Shown piece after piece: positions 22,665 to 37,745 of a DNA stretch of 64,000 nucleotides; position 1 is the first letter of the stretch; the number at the start of each line of letters is the position of its first letter. The notes below the pieces were generated by a model. It was given only the letters and a program-made list of their open reading frames with translations, ran no database searches and had not been told where the DNA came from. The DNA lies in NCBI RefSeq assembly GCF_963666025.1, contig NZ_OY762552.1, forward strand, positions 1,640,001 through 1,704,000, given 5' to 3'. The translations under genes and the position numbers were made by a program. Source of the stretch: an uncultured Methanobacterium sp. Lineage in GTDB: Archaea; Methanobacteriota; Methanobacteria; Methanobacteriales; Methanobacteriaceae.

Positions 22665-23381
22665 CTAAAACTGTAAAGTAACAACTCCATAAATCCGGTT
22701 ATCTTTTAATTTAGCACTCAACAGCATCGTAATCCTGCTATTATTTATTTGATCTATTTTAAATGTTTGATTTTGGATATAACCCTCTTTTGTTAATGTT
22801 TCTAGGAAACTTTTCGTCTTGATGTTTTTTTGGAATTCCTTTTTTTCATTAGTTTTTGATTCATTATTCAAAGAACCATCACTAAAAATATCATCCAGGA
22901 ACCTATTATTAAATATCATATTCCCATCTATATCTGCAATGAAAATTCCGGTCATCAAGTTATCCATTACATCCCTAAATTTTTTATCGGATTCCTTCAG
23001 TTTCTTTTCCAAATCATGTTTATAGAATGCAAGTTCAAGGGCAAACTTTAACTCCATATCATCAAAAGGTTTGATGATGTAGGCATAAGGATCGGTTTTA
23101 TGTGCCCGATTCATGATACTATCTGATGAATGTGCAGTAAGATAAATAAAAGGAATTTCGGTATTATTTTGAATTTTTTCCATCACATCTACGCCATCTT
23201 CAACTCCATTGAGTCTTATATCCATAATTATCAAGTCGGGTTGTAGTTCTATAGTCATTTCAAATGCTTCGGACCCTGCAGTAGCGATTCCAACTATTGA
23301 ATACCCCCAATTTTGGATCTTAGTCTCCAATTCAAAGGAAGTTATACACTCATCTTCCACAATTAAGATTTTTTTCTCCAT
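22665..23381 (-). CDS. Response regulator with REC and PAS domains
   Basis: A 238-residue protein. The REC domain at residues 4-120 has the acidic pair VEDE, the phospho-acceptor Asp in LIIMDIRLNG, and the conserved Thr (YLTAH) and Lys (IIKPF). A short linker helix and one PAS domain (KFRDVMDNLMTGIFIADIDG) follow. There is no DNA-binding domain, so the output must be by protein contact, as is common in methanogens. It is the third gene of a minus-strand unit after the 7TM kinase, with 46 bases between them. Confidence 0.88.
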   Translation of the reverse strand: MEKKILIVEDECITSFELETKIQNWGYSIVGIATAGSEAFEMTIELQPDLIIMDIRLNGVEDGVDVMEKIQNNTEIPFIYLTAHSSDSIMNRAHKTDPYAYIIKPFDDMELKFALELAFYKHDLEKKLKESDKKFRDVMDNLMTGIFIADIDGNMIFNNRFLDDIFSDGSLNNESKTNEKKEFQKNIKTKSFLETLTKEGYIQNQTFKIDQINNSRITMLLSAKLKDNRIYGVVTLQF

Positions 23382-23427
23382 AGAACCACTATTAAGATTT
23401 AACTATATTCACTTAAATTATATCTCT

Positions 23428-25089
23428 TTAAATATCTGTAATATTACTTTTATATGGAAATTTCATGCGAAATTTTGTTCCTTCACGTATATCTAGTTCT
23501 ATCGATCCTTTTAACTGTCTTACCAATCTATTAACCAGTTGAAACCCTAATGTTTTGGTTTGATTAATATTGAAATCAGATGGTAAACCAACACCATTAT
23601 CAGCTATTTCTAAACAATAATTATCGTCAACCACCTTGAGTTTTAAGCTTAATTTACCCCTTCCTTGAGGGAAAGCATACTTCAAGGAATTGGTTAGAAG
23701 TTCGTTTATAATCAACCCTACTGGTACAGCAGTGTTGATGTCCATTTGTATGGATTCCACTTGTACTGATGTCTCTAGTTTATTTCTATCTTGTCCGTAA
23801 GATGCATAAAGATGTAAAATAACTTGATCTATGTATTCTTTCAAATCAATTTTCAAAAGGTTTTCGCTTTGATAAAGTTTTTCATGGACCATTGCCATTG
23901 ACTTGACCCTGTTTTGACTTTCCATGAGAACATCTCTAGTTTTTACATCGTCATGGTACATGGACTGAAGACTGAGCAAACTGGATATCACCTGCATGTT
24001 GTTCTTCACGCGATGATGAATCTCCCTCATCATTAAATCTTTTTCATCTAATGATTTTTCTAATTGATTTTCAAGTTTTTTACGTTTATCCACATCCTGA
24101 ACTATGAATAAACGCCCGCGAAATACATTATCCTCATCATAAATTGGCGTATTTTGTGTTTGGATCCAGTGATTTAATGGATTTCCTAAAAAGAATTCGG
24201 ATTCGGATTTTGGCCCATAATAAAAGGTTTTTAAGTCATCATATTTACTGAATATTTCGTCAGCATGTTTACCTACCTGGCTATTATCTATTCCAATAAT
24301 GTCAGCGGATGGGTTAACCTCAATTAACTTATCTTCTACGTCAAAAACCATATAACCATTTATCATACTTTTAAAGAGGAGTTTATGGGCTATAGGCGTA
24401 ATATCGAGAAAACTGTACTGGTAAATACTTATGGCGATCAATATTCCTGAAATACTAACTCCAAAAGAAGTAGTATCTAACCCGAAAGCTGGAATAAAAC
24501 GGGTTACATAAATGACGCTAAAAATGATGGGTGTTAATCCACTTAACATTAAAATAAAAATTTGGGGACGATATGTGGGTATGGAATCTATGAACATGCG
24601 AATTAAAAAAAGAATTCCAATTAAGCTTACAATAAAGCTGTAAAATATGGTAATCCAAAAAAATGGACCATGTTCGTAGATCATAATTAATCCAGAGGAA
24701 TTTGGAATTTGGACGATATTTGACCAGAGAAGTCCATGCCACTCATTGGTAAATGCAGTCATCACGATGATCACTGGTAAAACCATGAGAAATCCTATGT
24801 AACGTGGTTTAAACTTTTTTTTATATTCTAATACTAATATAAGCCACAGAGAAGGTGTAAATGCAGCTCCAATGTAACTTACTTTGTTCCAGAAAATATT
24901 CATCCCTATTTCGTTCGTAAAAAATACCATTGCTGATCCAAAACACCAAAAGAATACAGAAGTTGCTAGAAAAAGGAATATAAGATGTAATCTGGAGGAA
25001 AGTTTCCTGTAACAGTTAATAGCTAAAATCAAAACAATAAATGAACTTAATAGTGGTATAATTCCATAAAAAGAATATTCAAAGTTCAT
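23428..25089 (-). CDS. Membrane histidine kinase with 7TM sensor, PAS and HisKA_2 domains
   Basis: A 553-residue protein. Seven hydrophobic helices in residues 1-230 match the N-terminal 7TM sensor of archaeal kinases (YGIIPLLSSFIVLILAINCY at the start). A PAS domain lies at about 235-345. HisKA_2 carries REIHHRVKNNMQVISSLLSL, and the HATPase has NELLTNSLKYAF and ADNGVGLP. All catalytic boxes are intact. It lies between two REC-PAS genes on the same strand (34 and 46 bases apart), so these three likely make one phosphorelay. The signal is unknown. Confidence 0.9.
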   Translation of the reverse strand: MNFEYSFYGIIPLLSSFIVLILAINCYRKLSSRLHLIFLFLATSVFFWCFGSAMVFFTNEIGMNIFWNKVSYIGAAFTPSLWLILVLEYKKKFKPRYIGFLMVLPVIIVMTAFTNEWHGLLWSNIVQIPNSSGLIMIYEHGPFFWITIFYSFIVSLIGILFLIRMFIDSIPTYRPQIFILMLSGLTPIIFSVIYVTRFIPAFGLDTTSFGVSISGILIAISIYQYSFLDITPIAHKLLFKSMINGYMVFDVEDKLIEVNPSADIIGIDNSQVGKHADEIFSKYDDLKTFYYGPKSESEFFLGNPLNHWIQTQNTPIYDEDNVFRGRLFIVQDVDKRKKLENQLEKSLDEKDLMMREIHHRVKNNMQVISSLLSLQSMYHDDVKTRDVLMESQNRVKSMAMVHEKLYQSENLLKIDLKEYIDQVILHLYASYGQDRNKLETSVQVESIQMDINTAVPVGLIINELLTNSLKYAFPQGRGKLSLKLKVVDDNYCLEIADNGVGLPSDFNINQTKTLGFQLVNRLVRQLKGSIELDIREGTKFRMKFPYKSNITDI

Positions 25090-25123
25090 TTAAGTGCCTC
25101 TTCGTCTTGGAATGGTAATACTA

Positions 25124-25897
25124 TTAACAAGTACTTAATTTAACACTATTGCTGTTAATATCAAAAATCATCCCGTCAATATAAATAATTTCCCCATTAG
25201 GTCCACATATTGGTTTTCCTATTTCACAAAACTGCCTAACTACTCCCTTCCTATTTTTGATTCTATAATTTACATTAAATGGTTTTTTTGATTTGATAGA
25301 CTTATTTAAAGTGGTTATTACAGTATCAATATCTTCTTTTAAAATTAGGGGCATTAAAAAATGTATATCCTCCTTTTTTAGTTCACTTAGTTTAAACCCC
25401 GTCATTTGTTCTAGCATGTCATTGAAGAATTTTATTTCAGAACATTCCATGTATTGTCTGTAAACAATTCCCTGAATGTTATTCAAAACATTTTCATGAG
25501 TTTTAAGCAATTCCAATAGTTTTTCCTGTTGGTATGATGTGATAGCAGTTTCAATGGTGAATTTAAGTTCTTCCTCATTGAAAGGTTTGATCATATACCT
25601 GAATGGATTTGTAGACTTTGCCTTTTCAATTGTTTCCCTATCAGAATACATAGAAAGATATATTATGGGCACATCTAATTTTTCACGAATATGCTTCACA
25701 GTTTCGATTCCATCAATATCTCCTGATAATTTAATGTCCATTAAAATTAAATCAGGGTTTAAATCTTGGGCATGTTTAATGGCATCTTCACCGGATCTAA
25801 AATTACCTACAACTTCATATCCAAAAGATTTTAGATGTAAAGTAGTCCCCACCCTTAAAATCTCCTCATCTTCAACTACTAAAATTCTTTTAGGCAT
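25124..25897 (-). CDS. Response regulator with REC and PAS domains
   Basis: A 257-residue protein. REC at residues 4-120 holds VEDEE, the acceptor Asp in LILMDIKLSG, YLSMYS (a Ser in place of the usual Thr) and MIKPF. The PAS domain at about 140-250 (GIVYRQYMECSEIKFFNDML) resembles the PAS_3/PAC type. No DNA-binding part is present. It is the first gene of the three-gene two-component unit on the minus strand. Confidence 0.87.
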   Translation of the reverse strand: MPKRILVVEDEEILRVGTTLHLKSFGYEVVGNFRSGEDAIKHAQDLNPDLILMDIKLSGDIDGIETVKHIREKLDVPIIYLSMYSDRETIEKAKSTNPFRYMIKPFNEEELKFTIETAITSYQQEKLLELLKTHENVLNNIQGIVYRQYMECSEIKFFNDMLEQMTGFKLSELKKEDIHFLMPLILKEDIDTVITTLNKSIKSKKPFNVNYRIKNRKGVVRQFCEIGKPICGPNGEIIYIDGMIFDINSNSVKLSTC

Positions 25898-25950
25898 ATG
25901 CTAACATTATCAAATCATCATATTAAAAAGTTATTTAATAATTTATTTTT

Positions 25951-26275
25951 TTAAAAATTACAAGTAAAGTTCTGGTTAATATCACTGGCTTCAAAGGTGT
26001 AAGATGTTGCATTTTTTGAGGACCAAATTTTCGCGTCCATTTCCTCCATTTTTTCCAGCTCCCGGGCCGTAAATACTATTTTAGGCACATAAATCCAGTT
26101 TTCAAGTTTTTTTCTTTAAAGTGGCTGCAAAAATACCCTTATGTTCAATTATCATTACTTTAACATCATTTAATTTACTACGTAGTACCTCCAAGGTATT
26201 TCATACTCTCATTGATACGAATAATTTTCTGATCTTTATCTAAAATCATCATGGGTATCGCAACAGAGCTGACAT
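25951..26275 (-). pseudogene. Decayed remnant of a PAS-type sensor protein
   Basis: Broken minus-strand coding sequence. At 26275-26200 it reads AIPMMILDKDQKIIRINESM, matching the PAS start of the kinase at 21609 (PIMILDKEHKIVRINESM) at most positions. Then the frame is lost. Two further pieces can be read: NDVKVMIIEHKGIFAATLKK, and after a shift in an A-run near 26110, NWIYVPKIVFTAREL and onward to TAA at 25951-25953. I do not recognise the second part. It is most likely a former sensor gene upstream of the three-gene unit. Confidence 0.55.
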
Positions 26276-26490
26276 GGTTTCTCAACATATTCTAATGGTA
26301 TCAATAGAGAATTAAATTCAGAAGACATTTTTAATATTAATCGCATTGTTAATCATTAACACATTTTTTTGACATTATGCACCAAAGCGCAGAAAAACAA
26401 ACCTTTTAAAATTAAATTGGTGATTATCAAGATATTGGCATAATATAAAACCTTAAATAAAGGTATGTTGAATTTATTAATGTTGAATTT

Positions 26491-26807
<317 letters not shown>

Positions 26808-26836
26808 TTTATTTACATGATTTTATCTTTTTTTTA

Positions 26837-26876
26837 GAGCTTTATTCTTTAGAAATGAGCTTTATTCTTTAGAAAT
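26837..26876. repeat. 20-bp perfect tandem duplication
   Basis: GAGCTTTATTCTTTAGAAAT occurs twice head to tail at 26837-26856 and 26857-26876, in the short spacer between rnpB and the DUF308-type gene. Probably a slippage duplication. Confidence 0.9.
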
Positions 26877-26970
26877 TTGATTTTATAGAAAAAATTTCTA
26901 TATCAAAGTTACTATTTTTAATGTATCATTTAAAATAAAAAAATAAAAAAAAGAATTAATTGTTTTTACT

Positions 26971-27450
26971 TTAATCCTTCTGGAAAAACATCAAAATTCC
27001 AGTTATGAGCAGCCATAAACCGATTAGTATTCCCAGGTAGAATGGGTTGGAAATGAAATATCCAAATATCAGGTAGATTAGCCCAATAATTATGGCAACA
27101 ACTCCGTTCCAACGACTACCACCGGCTTTAGTAAATAAAGCAACTACACCGACGATAATCAGGAACAAACCAGCCATGTAGACGATCAATCCCGCCACGA
27201 AGCTGAAAAGACCCGGGTTAAGGATGAATCCAAGACCCAGTACCAGGGCAATGATTCCCAGCACTATCTCCAGAAGCCCCAGACCGCTGCTTTCCACTCT
27301 GTCGGAAAAACCAGCTAGTATCAGACCTATACCTAAAAATGCCACTCCAAGACCGGTTAAGATACTAATGGGGACTAGTCCCAGCAGGGGAAAGGCCAAG
27401 ACTATTATACCTAAAATTATCAGTACTATGGCCAGGGTATTTTTCTGCAT
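26971..27450 (-). CDS. DUF308 (HdeD-like) membrane protein
   Basis: A 159-residue, almost wholly hydrophobic protein with about six transmembrane helices in three pairs. It has the glycine-rich pattern typical of HdeD-like proteins (GLGVAFLGIGLILAGFSD, IVLGIIALVLGLGFILNPG, LLITGILMF). Bacterial HdeD is linked to acid resistance; no function is known in archaea. GGAGGG precedes the ATG at 27450. It stands alone. Confidence 0.85.
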   Translation of the reverse strand: MQKNTLAIVLIILGIIVLAFPLLGLVPISILTGLGVAFLGIGLILAGFSDRVESSGLGLLEIVLGIIALVLGLGFILNPGLFSFVAGLIVYMAGLFLIIVGVVALFTKAGGSRWNGVVAIIIGLIYLIFGYFISNPFYLGILIGLWLLITGILMFFQKD

Positions 27451-27673
27451 ATTTTTCCCTCCTATTGTTAATTAACTCCCTATTGATTGATACATTATGT
27501 TTTGCATTAGTATTATATTTTTTGATCCATCACCCTATAATCCATATTAACCTAAAAACAGATGGAATGCGCTTTAAAATAATGTAATAAATTCTAAATT
27601 AGGATTAATCTGATGATATAAACAAACACCATAATTTTTACAATTTCTGGCCAGTTTAAAATCTTTAATGAAC

Positions 27674-28528
27674 TTATTCCATGAGGAGTTCCAGAATCAG
27701 TTCAATACCAATAAATACTGTAGTGTAAACCAGTACTTTTCTAAATGGTAGTTCATATTTTTCCCGGAGGATGGTTATGTACAGGCTGATAAAGGCAACT
27801 GCAGCGGCCAGGTAACGAATATCAAATTCTATCTGACCATCTAACATATCGAACATGCGGAAGAGCGCAAAGGCAAATAAGCCCAGTCCGATTACAGTTA
27901 TAACGTAGTATTCTTTTTCATTGGTCACGTTGTAGTTTAACTGAATCATTTCATCGGGATTTTCTGTGTTTAAAATAGATTTAAGGTGGTTTGAGCTTAT
28001 TAGAAAGTCGTAACGGCGCCGGCGATCTTTATCCAGTATGCTGGTTGCGGGTATGGAAATAGATTTTAATTCATTGTTTCTGTTTGAAAGCTTTATTTCA
28101 CTTACATCCTTTTTATGGGACATTTTCATTCCCAGAGGGAGTGTTATGTGTAATTCCATTTCTTCAGCTTCTGTAAGTTCAACAATACCTTTATACCCCC
28201 GATTGAATCGTCCAAGTAGAAATTCAGGGTTAATCAGAACGAATTTAACATCCAGTTTCACATGTTTAAGTCCATGCTCATCGGGGGTCCCAATCCATTG
28301 ATCCAGATTACCCAGATTTATTATTAATTCGTTATTTTCTTCTAAAAATGGGATAAACCAGTCTCGATTAACTCCAAATATTTCTATGTCTTCTATCAAT
28401 CCTTTTTCCATTGGAAACTTAATGAAAGGTTCATCTGTAAGAAGGTCCAGTACCATTCGCACCCTGCGAGCTGGAGATGGAACTATCTGGTCTTCAATAT
28501 AAATGCGATTTTTTTTGGATAAAAGCAA
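27674..28528 (-). CDS. Conserved hypothetical membrane protein, 284 aa
   Basis: An unrecognised protein. Residues 1-205 are soluble, with strand-rich segments and pairs of charged residues. Residues of about 210-280 hold three transmembrane helices (ITVIGLGLFAFALFRMF, RYLAAAVAFISLYITIL, VLVYTTVFIGIELILEL). The soluble part contains phrases such as KHVKLDVKFVLINPEFLLG, which look like a beta-sandwich. GGGGGAT precedes the start near 28528. It stands alone between the DUF308 and DedA genes. A receptor or regulatory role cannot be inferred. Confidence 0.6.
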   Translation of the reverse strand: MLLSKKNRIYIEDQIVPSPARRVRMVLDLLTDEPFIKFPMEKGLIEDIEIFGVNRDWFIPFLEENNELIINLGNLDQWIGTPDEHGLKHVKLDVKFVLINPEFLLGRFNRGYKGIVELTEAEEMELHITLPLGMKMSHKKDVSEIKLSNRNNELKSISIPATSILDKDRRRRYDFLISSNHLKSILNTENPDEMIQLNYNVTNEKEYYVITVIGLGLFAFALFRMFDMLDGQIEFDIRYLAAAVAFISLYITILREKYELPFRKVLVYTTVFIGIELILELLME

Positions 28529-28823
28529 ATAAATCCCCCATTATTATTTTTTTTTAAGATTCCTATGGTTATAAATGATCAGATACCCATTTATTTTTCA
28601 TTTATCTGGACAGACTAATTGTATCAAGTGTTATTTGTATTTTCAGTTTATTCTATAAATCGCTCATAACCATAATATGTATATGTGAATTGTTTTTTAA
28701 ATAACACACTCAAATTTTTTACAAAATTATGTCATATCCTAAATGATCTTAAAATGTGTTCAGATTTACACTCCTATTATTAAAATGGAATATCCACAGG
28801 AAATTACAAAAAAGGTTTGAAAA

Positions 28824-29474
28824 ATGTTCAATAGTATTTTAGCAGGTTTGGAAGGATTTATAGTCAGTTACGGCCCATGGGCAGTGTTTGGTGGATCTAT
28901 ACTGGAACAGGTAGTAACTCCCATCCCCTCCAGTTTGGTGGTGTTGGGTGCCAGTTTCTTCATGATGAAAGGGGCGGCTTTGTCAATAGGGTCCCTGGAA
29001 ACCATGTTTTTAAACATAAGCATTCCCGCTGCCCTGGGAGTAACCCTAGGTTCACTTTTATATTATGGGATAAGTTATAAAATTGGCATTCCATTTGTCC
29101 AGCGCGCCGGGAAATATCTGGGAGTGACAGTGGATGATCTGGAAGGTGTGGAAAGGAGAGTGAAGGCCAGTAAGTATGAAAATTTGTTCCTATTTGCAGC
29201 CAGATGTGTGCCGGTGATCCCCAGCATAGCCATCAGCCTGTTCTGTGGTATGATACGATACAATCCCCGAAATTATGTGTTAATAACCTTTTTCGGGGCA
29301 CTGGTACAGGCATCAATACTGGGAATTATTGGATGGCAATTTGGTAACTTTTATCTCACTATATCTGAAGGATTATCATTTATAGATAATATAATACTTG
29401 TAATCCTTGTATTATTTGTTGTTTGTTTTGTTTTTATGAAAAGAAGACAGAATAAAGAAAAAAAGGATTATTAG
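28824..29474 (+). CDS. DedA/SNARE-associated family membrane protein
   Basis: A 216-residue integral membrane protein. It has the DedA layout: an N-terminal re-entrant segment (YGPWAVFGGSILEQVVTPIPS with the conserved Glu and Pro), a transmembrane helix, and the RCVPVIPSIAISLFCGMIRY motif near residue 130, where DedA proteins have F-x-R-x-x-P. Further transmembrane helices and a basic tail (KRRQNKEKKD) follow. DedA-family proteins are implicated in flipping lipid carriers and membrane homeostasis. AAAGGTTTGAAAA precedes the ATG. Confidence 0.88.
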   Translation: MFNSILAGLEGFIVSYGPWAVFGGSILEQVVTPIPSSLVVLGASFFMMKGAALSIGSLETMFLNISIPAALGVTLGSLLYYGISYKIGIPFVQRAGKYLGVTVDDLEGVERRVKASKYENLFLFAARCVPVIPSIAISLFCGMIRYNPRNYVLITFFGALVQASILGIIGWQFGNFYLTISEGLSFIDNIILVILVLFVVCFVFMKRRQNKEKKDY

Positions 29475-29594
29475 TTTTAATTAAAATATTAGGTTTTTTA
29501 AAAAAGTAAAATAAGTCATTAAATTATCAAGCAATCAAATTAAGGATCAAGTAATCAAACTAGGGATTAATCAAACTAGGGGATTAAAATGAGC

Positions 29595-29978
29595 CTATTC
29601 CTCTGTAAACTGGTCGTAGACCCTCAATGACTGCGACAGGGCAGTGGTTTCGGTGATGGAAGCTCCAAGAATAATTGCCAGTAGGAGCTGCTCATTGGTG
29701 GCTCCGAATTCCCTGGCCACCTCCAAGTGAGTGTTGAGGCAGTGAGGTGATCCCAGAGCAGCAGCTGCCCCAATAAATACAAATTCCTTGGTAAGTGGGG
29801 GAAGAGACTCATCCACCATCATAACCTCTACTTTGTCAAAGTAAACCTTTAAAGCAGGTGGATTTTCAGATAAAACCTGGAATATTTTGGGTACAAAACC
29901 AAAGTAACTGCCTATCTTTTCCATTATTTCTTCAACGTTTATCTCCTGATCATTACTCTGCGTAGTTTCAGTGTTCAC
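29595..29978 (-). CDS. Carboxymuconolactone decarboxylase/AhpD-like protein lacking one Cys
   Basis: A 127-residue all-helical protein. The family core is FVFIGAAAALGSPHCLNTHL, followed by EVAREFGATNEQLLLAI. Members with peroxidase activity have C-x-x-C-x-x-x-H; here the first Cys is Ser (SPHCLNTH), so thiol-disulfide activity by the normal route is unlikely. The Glu upstream (KEFVF) is present. It stands alone in an AT-rich area. Function in methanogens is unknown. Confidence 0.8.
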   Translation of the reverse strand: MNTETTQSNDQEINVEEIMEKIGSYFGFVPKIFQVLSENPPALKVYFDKVEVMMVDESLPPLTKEFVFIGAAAALGSPHCLNTHLEVAREFGATNEQLLLAIILGASITETTALSQSLRVYDQFTEE

Positions 29979-30385
29979 CTAATCACTTCTTTAAAACTTT
30001 TTTTAAGATATCTTCAATTAAATGAGAATAGTCTTATGTAAAATAAATAGTTTCACTTATTCCCACTATTTCGTGAGATGAAATTGTAAAAATAAGGCAG
30101 GTTTCAGGGAATGTTCCTGACAGTTTCAAATTTAAAATCAGTAATATTTTTGGGGGTTATGAACTGTTATGTGTGGTAAAAAACTTAGAGATCGTATTGG
30201 ATGTGAGATGAATAGAATTAGATTATTGAATAGAATGTGGGGTTATTGGGTGAATGTTGGATTATTGAGTTAGATGTTGATAATTGAATGTGTCCTGAAT
30301 TTGTTGAATAGAAAATTGGATGCTAATTTTATGGTTTTAAATATTTTAATGGTTTTAATTGTTATCAAACGCCACATGTCCATTT
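29979..30385. other. Intergenic region, no gene recognised
   Basis: About 400 bases downstream of dnaJ and upstream of the AhpD-like gene. A GGGGGTT at 30151-30157 stands before a 34-codon frame at 30169-30273, but its composition (GGATTATTG-type repeats) does not look coding. No RNA structure is recognised. Confidence 0.4.
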
Positions 30386-31561
<1,176 letters not shown>

Positions 31562-31766
31562 GTTAATCTTCCTTAAATACTCTAAATCTATTGAATGTTC
31601 TAAATTTAATGTGGAAATTAATTATATGAATTTATGAGTGTGAAATATAAAATCAATTTCTTAATAATTTGATCTTATTTTTTTAAATTAAATTTCAAAG
31701 AATATTTAACTTAAGTATATTCAATTTTAGTGGGATAAATATAATAAAAGTGTTGGGTAATAGGGA

Positions 31767-31790
31767 GGGGTATGAGAATGATCTCACCCC
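31767..31790. other. Hairpin between dnaK and dnaJ
   Basis: GGGGT-AT-GAGA pairs with TCTC-ACCCC around an ATGA loop: nine pairs with a two-base bulge. It lies 27 bases after the dnaK stop, in the 255-base spacer to dnaJ. There is no T-run directly after it on the minus strand, so it may be a processing or stability element more than a terminator. Confidence 0.4.
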
Positions 31791-31816
31791 ACTCCATTCA
31801 TACTTTCCCATAGGTT

Positions 31817-33691
<1,875 letters not shown>

Positions 33692-33704
33692 ACAAATTCA
33701 CCTC

Positions 33705-34250
<546 letters not shown>

Positions 34251-34295
34251 TTATTCACCTTTACTGGGGATGGAAGATTTGAGTAACTTTACCAT

Positions 34296-34430
34296 TATAG
34301 TTACCAATGGTTATATAAACCTTTCTGTAAATCATGGTTATAGTTACCAAAAGTTATATAAGACTATAGTAACCAAAGGTTATATAAACCTTTCTGAAAA
34401 TAAGAATTATAGTAACCAACAGTTATAAAA
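34296..34430. promoter_or_regulatory. Four-copy operator/TATA array at the heat-shock locus
   Basis: A 23-base element occurs at 34296-34318, 34339-34361, 34365-34387 and 34408-34430. Its core is a dyad, T(A/T)AC-N5-GTTA, followed by TATA(T/A)AA. The third and fourth copies have the perfect TAAC-N5-GTTA; the first and second have TTAC. Starts are 43, 26 and 43 bases apart, so the array is a 69-bp two-site block duplicated. It lies between divergent grpE and an ArsR-like regulator. The core matches the CTAAC-N5-GTTAG motif that I recall for the Archaeoglobus heat-shock regulator HSR1. Confidence 0.8.
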
Positions 34431-34567
34431 AATCTCATGAGAATTTGATAAAATAATTTGATTAAATTATAACAATTTGATAACTCAAGATAACTTAAAA
34501 TAAATTTAAGATCAACAATAATTTAAGATCAACAATTGTTTAATAGATATAAAAAAGTGGATTGAAA

Positions 34568-35068
34568 ATGGATTTAGAATTATTACTGGATGTCATGGGC
34601 TGTAAAACCCGCAGGGACATACTTGACCTTTTACGGGATGAACCTCGTTTTGTCAGCCAGATATCCCGAGAACTGGAAATAGGTCAGAAGGCCATCATAG
34701 AACACCTGCGTGCCATGGAAGAAGCCGGTCTTTTAAGTTCAACATTCCAAAAAATTGAGCGTGGAAGGCCTAGAAAGTATTATGACATTTCTAATGATGT
34801 TGAATTCCAGATTTTCATGAGTCAGGGTACCATTCGTGTAAAAGTACCGGGTCATGAGTTTCAGGAATTGCAAATGTTAGAGGAAAGAGCCAGAATGGGT
34901 GAAGATGTTTCATCTGAACTGGAAAATCTCATTGGAAACTATGATGAAGCCAAAAAACATGCAGAACTCCTTTTAAGGAAAGTTGATGAAAGAAAAAGAG
35001 CTTTGAAAATACGTTCCCTTAATCTGCCGGTTATGTTTGGGGAAAAACCACCAGATGAAAAACCTTAA
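34568..35068 (+). CDS. ArsR-like winged-helix regulator, candidate heat-shock repressor
   Basis: A 166-residue protein. A winged helix at residues 3-80 has LLLDVMGCKTRRDILDLL, SQISRELEIGQKAIIEHLRA as the recognition region and the wing IERGRPRKYYDIS. A long charged helix (about 105-150) suits dimerisation. Length and layout resemble the archaeal heat-shock regulators Phr and HSR1. Its gene is divergent from grpE-dnaK, with the four-dyad array in between, so it probably represses both directions. ATG 34568 is preferred; a TTG at 34562 is also in frame. Confidence 0.8.
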   Translation: MDLELLLDVMGCKTRRDILDLLRDEPRFVSQISRELEIGQKAIIEHLRAMEEAGLLSSTFQKIERGRPRKYYDISNDVEFQIFMSQGTIRVKVPGHEFQELQMLEERARMGEDVSSELENLIGNYDEAKKHAELLLRKVDERKRALKIRSLNLPVMFGEKPPDEKP

Positions 35069-35100
35069 ATTCGTTTTTTAGCTTTTTTAGGTAATTTTTT

Positions 35101-37449
<2,349 letters not shown>

Positions 37450-37745
37450 TTTAGGTACCTCGTAAATATTTTTTTTCAAGATGTTTTCTACATTATAAAC
37501 CGGTAAATATCTCATCAGTACTGGAAAATGCAATGTTTTGATTTCATTTATTTCACAATTTCATTACATGTTCATTAATCTAACTGGTAGTTCGTATTTT
37601 TTTTAGTTTATATGTTTATGGTGGACAAGACAGTACTAAAATCTATTCTTTGTTTCTTAATATTATTTTTTTAAATTTGAGGAAACCACCTTTCATGCGC
37701 TAAAAACAAATATTAATACAGACATAATTTATTATGGGATTATAT

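Noticed and set aside
30169..30273. A 34-codon frame after a GGGGGTT in the spacer downstream of dnaJ
   Set aside because: It consists largely of repeated GATTATTG/GAATAG-like sequence, encodes a biased Asn/Arg/Leu peptide and has no homology that I recognise.
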